The notes under the pieces are model-generated. The model saw only the letters and a list, made by a program, of their open reading frames with translations. It did no database searches and was not told the origin of the DNA. From Nyssa sinensis (lineage: Eukaryota > Streptophyta > Magnoliopsida > Cornales > Nyssaceae): a stretch of DNA of 64,000 nucleotides. The stretch spans positions 58,764,688-58,828,687 of the forward strand of contig CM018031.1 of NCBI GenBank assembly GCA_008638375.1, given 5' to 3'. Below are positions 56,952 through 64,000 of the stretch, one piece after another. Position 1 is the first letter of the stretch; each line of letters begins with the position of its first letter. A program made the translations under genes and the position numbers.

Positions 56952-58778
56952 ATGTTGGCATCTACTACATCTTCTGGTGTCGGTAGTGGCTCCGAGAGTT
57001 CCTCGGAGTCTCCTGTATCGCCACTCACTCAAATCATAAGCAATCACTCTTTCGGTGCTGCCAGAGATAGGTTAGGAACGTCCTCCTCTAGTTCGAAAGT
57101 CAGGATTGTGGATGCCTTTATAGAACCCAGAAATAGAGTTGGGGAGGCCTCTGGCAGGCCCTCTCAGAGAGAAGAAGGAGGAAGTGCTATCACCCAGAGT
57201 ATGTTAGACGAACTGAGGGTGACCTATGAATTCCCCTCCAATGTTACTTGTAGGGTACCGAGCCCCCTAGACCATCCGCACGATATTCGTGAGGGCGAGA
57301 TTTGTGTCTATCTTGCCTGGTTTGAGACGGGGCTGAGGCTCCCTCTTCTTGATCTAGTTAAGCAGTTCTTCGTTTGGTTCGACCTCTGCCCTACCGACCT
57401 CAGCCTTAATAGTTGGAGGCACTTGTTAGGGTTCATAGCTCTAGGTCATCTCAATGATGTCAAAGAAATAGTAGAACTGATCCGTAGTAAAATGGATGTC
57501 AAGTATATGAGGTCGGAAGGCCTCTTCTATATGTCCTTCGATAGGGGGTTCAGACCTCTTTCCTTTGTGCCAACTTCCAACAAAACCTGGAAGAAATGGT
57601 ACTTCTTCGTAGGAGGAGGATGGGAGATGGAGAACTTCCAAGGCCAGACTTCAACATTCCCCCGAAGTATGGGGTTTAAGGGTGAGACCCCATTTTCTTG
57701 TGATAATTTTGCTTCTGTTTATGCTTTTACTCCCGAGCTGCTCAATTAATCATTATTCTTATGTCTTCTGTGCAGATAAGAGTGCTTGGAAGAGGTTAAT
57801 TTTCACAGTTGATCTTCGGGACGTATCGCAGGCTCCTTCAGATCAGGAACAGGGACTTCAGAGCCATCCTTACATCAGAAAATTTGATGGCTCCTGATCA
57901 GAAGAAGGACCAGGTAGAGAATTTAAAGCAGTCCTTGCTGGGCAATTGGCTTCCCTTACAAAAGAAGGTGGGGGAGCCTACTTCCCCTGTTGGTCTTCCT
58001 CAAACTAAGAAGAGGAGGATCCCATCTGACCCTTCTACATCGGCAATGCCCACGAAGGGCATTGTCATAAGAGAGCTTGTTCCTTCGCTTGCTTCTACTC
58101 CCGCCCTTGAAGTCCAAAAGAAGGGGAAGGTGAGGATGGCAGTCGACTTTGCTGTGCTGCCTGATGGTTATAAGGCCGCAATGCAGGCCATTGATAAATT
58201 TTGGATGGAAGCTCCCCAGAGACACAAGGGGCAAAGTACTCAGGAGACCATCAAAGAAGTGATGAGCATCCAGATGAAGGTAACCCCCGTAGTGTCTTTC
58301 TTTGTGCTTTATTTCGTTTCCTGTTCTGATCTGCCTGTCTATTGTTATATAGTCCATGCACAGCCTTACCGCACTGATGGAGTCTGCCTTGGATCCACAA
58401 GCCATGGAGAAACTTCAAGACGAGCTGGACGAGGCCAGGCTTTAGCTCGGCATAGCCCATTCAAATGTCTCAGCTGCTGAAGAGAGGCTCAAAGAGGCAA
58501 ACAATTCTCTCTCTATTATGGAGTCCGAGAGGGATTCCCTTCTCCGGGAACTAGAGGGGCTGAAGAAAGAGAATAATGAGCTTCAAGCCTCTATTGCTCA
58601 GAAGGTTAAGGATGCCAAGGCTGAGACTGAAGTAGAAATGAAAGCTGAGGTCAAAGAGATGGGTAAGGAGCTTATACAGCATGGCTATGATTCTTTCAAA
58701 TCCAGGCTCCTCGCCAAATTCCCAGACTTTGATTTATCAGCAATCGAAGATAATAATGGAGCCAGCCTTCTAGTTTAG
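56952..58778 (+). pseudogene. Element E antisense gene (lightly broken)
   Basis: Third homologue of the antisense gene. Exons 56952-57681, 57776-58279 and 58353-58778, with introns at the same positions and phases as in C and D. Exon 1 is open (243 codons) and longer at its Ser-rich start. It carries AITQSMLDELRVTYEFPSNV, REGEICVYLAWFETGL, NSWRHLLGFIALGHL and SNKTWKKWYFFVGGGWE. Exon 2 has a frameshift near 57795-57810 (resumes as IFGTYRRLLQ ... ENLMAPDQ). Exon 3 has TAG after DEARL, where CAG is likely, then a coiled coil (ESERDSLLRELEGLKKENNE) and KFPDFDLS. Exon 2 ends differently from C, with IQMK. Confidence 0.85.
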
Positions 58779-59586
58779 GAGATGAATTCTTGTACTCTAT
58801 TTTTTTTTTTGAAAACTAATATACTTGTAACATCTCAATCAATGCAATTAACTTTCTTCAGAACCTGTGTGTCTTTACCCTTTTGAATTGCAACACTTGT
58901 AAATTCTAAGGATTGTTGTGGATGCCAAGTAGATTTAGTACTGTTCTAAGTCATTACTGCTCTGTATCATAGGCTTAGGCTCCAGCCCTTTAAGCTTACA
59001 ATTAATGTAAGCAGAGATGATCATGAACTGACTATATCTCAGACCATTCCTTTAACTGGTCATGATCGGGAAGCTTGCCTTCCGTTCAAAGCAACTTGTA
59101 GTAATTTGAACATATCTGAGTCTAATAGTGGAGGTAGTTGAATCTGACCTTGAATAACTTGATCAGGAGGACTTGAAATGATTTTGATTTGTTAGAGGAC
59201 TTGTGATGACAAATCGTCCATAATCAAGATTTGTTGAGCCAGAAAACTTATAATAATAACTGGGTTGATAATAACTGGATGATAATTGAACAAATCCTTT
59301 GTAGTCCGAACTTTTATTGAACAAATCCCTAGGATCAGAGCTTGTTTTATCATGACTGATAAGAGCTTAAACAAGAAACTTTGTAATAACTGAACCAGAA
59401 TTGGTATTGATAGATCAACAACGTTTGTAACCGTGTAGTTGAGCAATTGGATTGAATCTTCTATCTTTGATATGGGAGGCAACCGAACAGGTTTATCCTT
59501 GTGTAGAGATGATCCAAACCTATAATACTTGCATAGGCTGTAGGGTTCTTGAGTTGGACCAGATCTGGGGGTCTGTGTATTGAGAT
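58779..59586. other. Element E spacer between antisense gene and array
   Basis: Non-coding. The words AATAACTG, AACAAATCC and GACTGATAAG recur. 3' ends of both transcripts may lie here. Confidence 0.45.
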
Positions 59587-60040
59587 GGATCAGACCTGTG
59601 GGTCTGTGCATTGAAAGGACCAGCCTAAAGAACTTGTAATGGATGCAAGGCTTTAGGAATCAATAAGATGGACCAGACCTGGAGGTCTGTGCATTAAGAA
59701 GACCAGGCCTAAAGGACTTGTAATGGATACAAGGCTTTAGGGGTCAATAAGATGGACCGGACCTGGGGGTCTGTGCATTAAAAAGATCAGGCCTAAAGGA
59801 CTTGTAATGGATACAAGGCTTTAGGGGTCAATACGATGGACAAGACCTGGGGGTCTGTGCATTAGGAAGACCAGGCCTAAAGGACTTGTAATGGATACAA
59901 GGCTTTAGGGGCCAATACGATGGACCAGACCTGGGGGTCTGTGCATTAAGAAGACCAGGCCTAAAGGACTTGTAATGAATACAAGGCTTTAGGGGTCAAT
60001 ACGATAGACCGGACCTGGGGGTTTGTGCATTAGGCTGGGA
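59587..60040 (-). repeat. Element E tandem array, 84-bp units
   Basis: Unit starts (GACCAGACCTGG-type) at 59587, 59671, 59755, 59839, 59923 and 60007, exactly 84 apart. Each contains CAGACCTGGGGGTCTG or a close variant (arms CAGACC/GGTCTG) plus GGCCTAAAGGACTTGTAATG. A partial unit precedes at 59557. Ends 37 bp from the pol stop. Confidence 0.95.
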
Positions 60041-60076
60041 ATACTCAATGGAGGTATTTTAAGAAAGAAAACATCT

Positions 60077-63000
60077 TTATTGATAATACTTCCGTAAGTG
60101 TTCTACATTCCAAGGTCTGGGTACAGGTTTCCCAGCCATGTCTTCTGACCAGTAGGTGGTAGGTCTAACAGTTTTCGTCACCCTGTAGGTGCCCTCCCAG
60201 TTGGGTGATAATTTTCCCATAGTGGGATCCTTGGTGTTTGGAAATATTCTTCTCAGGACAAGATCCTCGATTTGAAAGCTGAGGGACTTCAACCCTAGTT
60301 TAGAGCTGTTGGCCATCCTCTGTTGATATGCTTCCATCCTGATCCTAGCTTGATCTCACTTTTCGTCAAGTAGGTCCAAATTCTCTGCAAGCTGCTAATC
60401 ATTGGCCTCTTGATTGAAAGATTTATTCTTTAAGGTAGGCATACCGATCTCAACGGGGATTACGGCCTCGGCGCCATGGCAAGCGAGAATGGAGTTTTAG
60501 AGGTAGGTGTTCTTTTGGTGGTTCTGTAAGCCCAGAGAACACCAGGGAATTCTTCAACCCATCTTCCCTTGGCTTCTTCCAACCTTTTCTTAAGGGCATC
60601 AAGGATTGTTCGGTTGGTGACTTTTGCTTGCCCGTTGGTTTGGGGATGGCCTGGTGATGAAAAATGTTGACTGATGTGTAGATCTTGGCAAATTTCTTGA
60701 AAACTTTGCCAGTAAACTACGTACCATTGTCTGAAATGATAATGCGTGGTATACTGAACCTGCAAACTATGTTTTTCCAAGTGAAGCTCTTGACCTCTTT
60801 CTCTGTAACATATGTTAGAGGCTCTGCCTCTGCCCATTTGAAAAAATAGTCAATGGCCACCAAAAGATATTTCCTGTTTGGTGTGGCCTTTGTTAGTGGA
60901 CCTATGATGTCCATCCCCCACTGAGCAAAGGGCCATGGGCTGATAATAGAAATGAGCTTATGGTGGGGTTGGTGTTGGTAGGGAGCGAACAGTTGGCATT
61001 TGTCACATTTCTGGACGTACTCCTTAGCCTGCCTCAGCATACCAGGCTATAGTAGTCCTGTGTTAAAGCTCGGTGGGCTATAGTTTTGCCCCCATTATGG
61101 TTTCCACAGATTCCTTCATGTATTTCTGCCAGAACATACTGAGACTCCTCTGGAGATAGACACCTCAGCAAGGGTTGAGAATAAGACTTGCGATAAAGCT
61201 TCCCATTCATAATAAGGTACCGAGCTGTCCTGATTCGGATCCTTCTGACCTTGGTCTTGTCTTCTGGGAGGAGCCCTCCTTCTAGGTACTGGAGAATGGG
61301 AGTCATCCAGTTCTGGGTTCATTCAGTGATTTGGGCGACCTGAACTTCTTCTATGCTTGGCCTCAGCTGGTGAGAGATCTTTATAGTAGAATCTCCTTCT
61401 GTCTTGAGACGAGATGCTATGTTTGCCAAAGCATCAGCTCGGGAGTTTTGGCCTCTTTCTATATTCTGAATTGTGAATGTTCGGAAGGAGCGCTTCAGCG
61501 AACTGACCAGTTCTGAATACCGAAGCATCCTATCATCTTTGATGGAAAATTCTCCCAGAACTTGGCTTACCACTAGTTTGGAATCAGAGAAGACTTCGAG
61601 GTTCTGAGCCTCGCATTCCAGAGCTAGCTTCATACCAAGGATAAGGCTTCGTATTCAGCTTCATTGTTGGAGGCTCTGAACCCCAAGCTGACTGCCTTTT
61701 TTGCCATAAGCCCATTAGGGGATTGTAGTACCAAGCCGACGCCAGAACCATGGTCTGTGGACGATCCGTCGGTGTAAAGCTGCCATGCACCCAAGCTTTC
61801 ACAAAGCTGTGCCATGTCTTGTAGTGCTGGGGTGAACTCAGCGACAAAATCAGCCAAGGCTTGCCCTTTAATAGAGGTTCGTGGGACATAGGATATGTCG
61901 AACTCCCCTAGTTCCACGGACCACTTGACTAAACGTCCAAAGACCTCAGGCTTCCTTAGGACTGATTTCAGTGGATAGGCCGTTGGAATCTCAATGGGAT
62001 GCGCCTGGAAGTAGGGTCGGAGCTTCCGTGCAGAAATTATGAGAGCAAAGGCCAGCTTCTCAATTTCAGGATATCTTTTCTTTATGTCTAATAGAGCTCT
62101 GTTGACATAGAATATAGGCTTCTGGACACCTCTGCCCTGCCTAACCAGTACAGAACTGACGGCGTTCTCGATGACAACAAGATAGAGGAGTAGCTTTTCT
62201 TTGACAAGAGTTCAGGGGAAGCTAGGTAATCCTTCAGTTCTTGAAAGCTTTTTCACACTCCTCTGACCACTGTAAGGCTCTGTTGCCCTTCAAGGCTTTG
62301 AAGAACGGTAGGCAATGATCAGTGGATTTGGAGATAAATTTGCTCAGACCTGCAATTCTGCTATTCAGAGCTTGAATGTCTTTCTTGGTCTTTGGCGACT
62401 TCAGTTCAATCAACGCCCTAATTTGAGTGGGGTCTGCTTCAATACCTCTTTGAGAGACAATGCACCCCAAGAACTTTCCCTTGGTTATACCAAAGGTACA
62501 CTTCGAGGGATTCAGTTTCATCTTATGTTGTTTCAGGATGTCAAATGTCTGAGCTAAGTGCTTGAGGTGGCTGCTTTTTTGTAGACTCTTGACCAGCATA
62601 TCATCAATGTATACTTCCATGGTAATGCCGATCAAAGGACTGAACATCTTGTTGACCAAACCCTGATATGTTGCCCTAGCATTCTTTAGGCCAAACGGCA
62701 TCACTCTATAGCAATAGAGACCTCGCTCGATTATGAATGCTGTTTTTTCCTGGTTTGAAGGGTACATCTGGATCTGGTTATATCCAGAGTAAGCATTCAC
62801 AAAGCTCATGAGTTCGTGTCCTGCAGTAGCATCAACTAGCTGATCTATCCTTGGTAGTGGAAAGCTGTCTTTTGGGCAGGCCTTTTTGAGGTCTGTATAG
62901 TCAACACAAACTCTCCACTTTTCGTTTTTCTTTTTGACCAGGACAGTGTTAGCAAGCCATTCTGAATAAAATACCTCTCGTATCATCTTGGCTTCTAGCA

Positions 63001-64000
63001 GCCTCTAGACCTCCTCATTAATGATCTGATGTCGTTCTGGAGCGAGTGGCCTTCTTTTTTGTCTCACTGAGGGGTGATCAGGATCTACCATCAACTTGTG
63101 AGTGATGAGGACTGAATCTATGCCTTCCATATCCTTTGTTTCCCAGGCAAACACTGAAAGGTTGTTTCTTAGGAATTTTACCATCTCTTCCTGCTCAACA
63201 GGTGTTAGGTCTGGACCGATCTGTAAGTAACGCCCTTGTTCTTCCGAGCTGACCAGCACTTTGATGGGGTCTCCTACGGTCTTGGCCCTAGTGTCCCTTC
63301 CTCTAGGGCTTAGAGGCTCATCAATTCTGGAAGGGTAGTCTTCCGCCTCGTGATGGTGGGTGAGGTCTGGATCCACGCATTCATGAGCGTGCAGTAATTG
63401 TTATTTGGAGGCCCTCACCTTGAACGCAAAAGCATGACACTCTCAAGAGGTCGGTTGACATCCTCTGATGGAGTAGACAACATGATTGTGGACGTACTTC
63501 AGGCATTGGTGGAGGGTCGAAGTGACTCCTCCAATCTGGTGTAGCCAAGGTCTCCCAATTATGACGTTGTAAGGGGACTTGGCGTTCAGAACCATGTATT
63601 CTGACATCGTGGTCTTTTGTCCATCTCTCTCTCCTGTTGTGGTTGGAAGGTCAATCCTTCCTAGTGGGGTACTGAGGTTTCCATCAAATCCTGCCATGAT
63701 AGCAATGGTGGGTTTGATGTCGTTGGGATTGAGCTTTATCTGTTTGAGGGGTTCGTAGAATAGCACGTTCGCAGAACTACCTGTGTCCACTAAGACTCTT
63801 CGGATCTCAAAGTTGGCAATCTTGAGGGAGATAACGAGGGCATCACTGTGAGGACAGTGTACTCCTGCAAAATCTTGATCTGAGAACTGGATCTCAGGTA
63901 CCGGCCTCAATCTTTTCTCGACATTGGAGATCTGTAGGATGCTGGGAGTAATTCTGGCCTCATGAGCATACCGTTTTCTCGCTCTGTTGGACGTTCCTGC
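60077..64000 (-). pseudogene. Element E pol (broken, N-terminus outside)
   Basis: Open from the edge as AGTSNRARKRYAHEAR into the protease (VLVDTGSSANVLF), 64000-63443. Linker and RT start at 63376-63005, with TAG for Gln before RLLEAK. RT at 62986-62234 has CVDYTDLKKACPKDSFPL and YIDDMLV. RNase H follows in broken form to about 61920. Archaeal-type RNase H at 61917-61319 (LYTDGSSTDHGSGVGLVL) has a frameshift near 61640. Integrase zinc finger at 61306-61000, core 61040-60460 (MDIIGPLTKA, IIISDNGT then a stop and frameshift, HPQTNGQAK). C-terminal part ends HLRKYYQ at 60077. Confidence 0.93.

Larger units (their letters stand above)
55932..64000 (-). mobile_element. Element E: Tat-lineage retrotransposon, 3' part, continues off the right edge
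   Basis: 3' LTR, PPT, antisense gene, array and pol up to protease. Gag and the 5' LTR lie beyond 64000. Same plan as C and D but more diverged in sequence, with its own array unit and antisense-gene N-terminus. Confidence 0.92.

Overview
The window is nuclear DNA of a flowering plant, most likely a eudicot. It has AT-rich intergenic DNA, GT-AG introns, plant Ty1/copia and Ty3/gypsy elements and L1-type LINE remnants. Two host genes are present in part, both on the minus strand. The rest is mostly nested retrotransposons, with a belt of small foldback elements between. I saw no tRNA or rRNA genes and no CRISPR-like array.

Layout. (1) 393-6513: 5' part of a BRD7/BRD9-type bromodomain gene, exons 1-5, leaving the window to the left. 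Its 5.2 kb first intron holds a 199-bp tandem duplication, a LINE 3' end and a truncated Copia element. (2) 6514-16470: AT-rich intergenic DNA with six foldback (MITE-like) elements. (3) 16634-36119: a decayed Ty3/gypsy element whose 3' LTR was hit by two solo LTRs (19509-21222 and 21548-35659). The second of these was then split by a complete Tat-lineage element, here called C (22380-32615, + strand). (4) 36120-37427: LINE fragment. (5) 37428-53173: last three visible exons of an ABCB25/ATM3-like mitochondrial ABC transporter. Its last intron carries a complete Tat element D (37926-50603, minus strand), and D itself carries a 2.3 kb LTR-type insertion. (6) 53402-55931: a mosaic of a tiny TRIM family, here called F (205-bp LTRs, 78-bp internal region), a truncated gag and an inverted Tat LTR. 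(7) 55932-64000: a third Tat element E (minus strand) running off the right edge.

Tat elements C, D and E share one plan: LTR, PBS, gag, pol (protease, RT, RNase H, archaeal-type RNase H, integrase), a short tandem array just after pol, then a gene on the opposite strand in front of the 3' LTR. That antisense gene has two introns at the same places in all three copies, and a TATA box 210-253 bp upstream of its ATG. In C it is open over 622 codons, while gag-pol on the other strand of the same element has about fourteen stops and a frameshift. The tandem arrays differ in unit length (69, about 72 and 84 bp) but each unit keeps a short dyad of the type CAGGTC/GACCTG.

The most notable items are the intact spliced antisense gene with its own promoter, the conserved dyad-bearing arrays, the miniature TRIM that has borrowed the Tat priming sites and LTR end, and a premature TAG in the last exon of the ABC transporter. 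Divergence of LTR pairs, counted by eye, is about 3.7% (C) and 4.6% (D), nearly all transitions. Together with the stop pattern this suggests heavy cytosine methylation and deamination.
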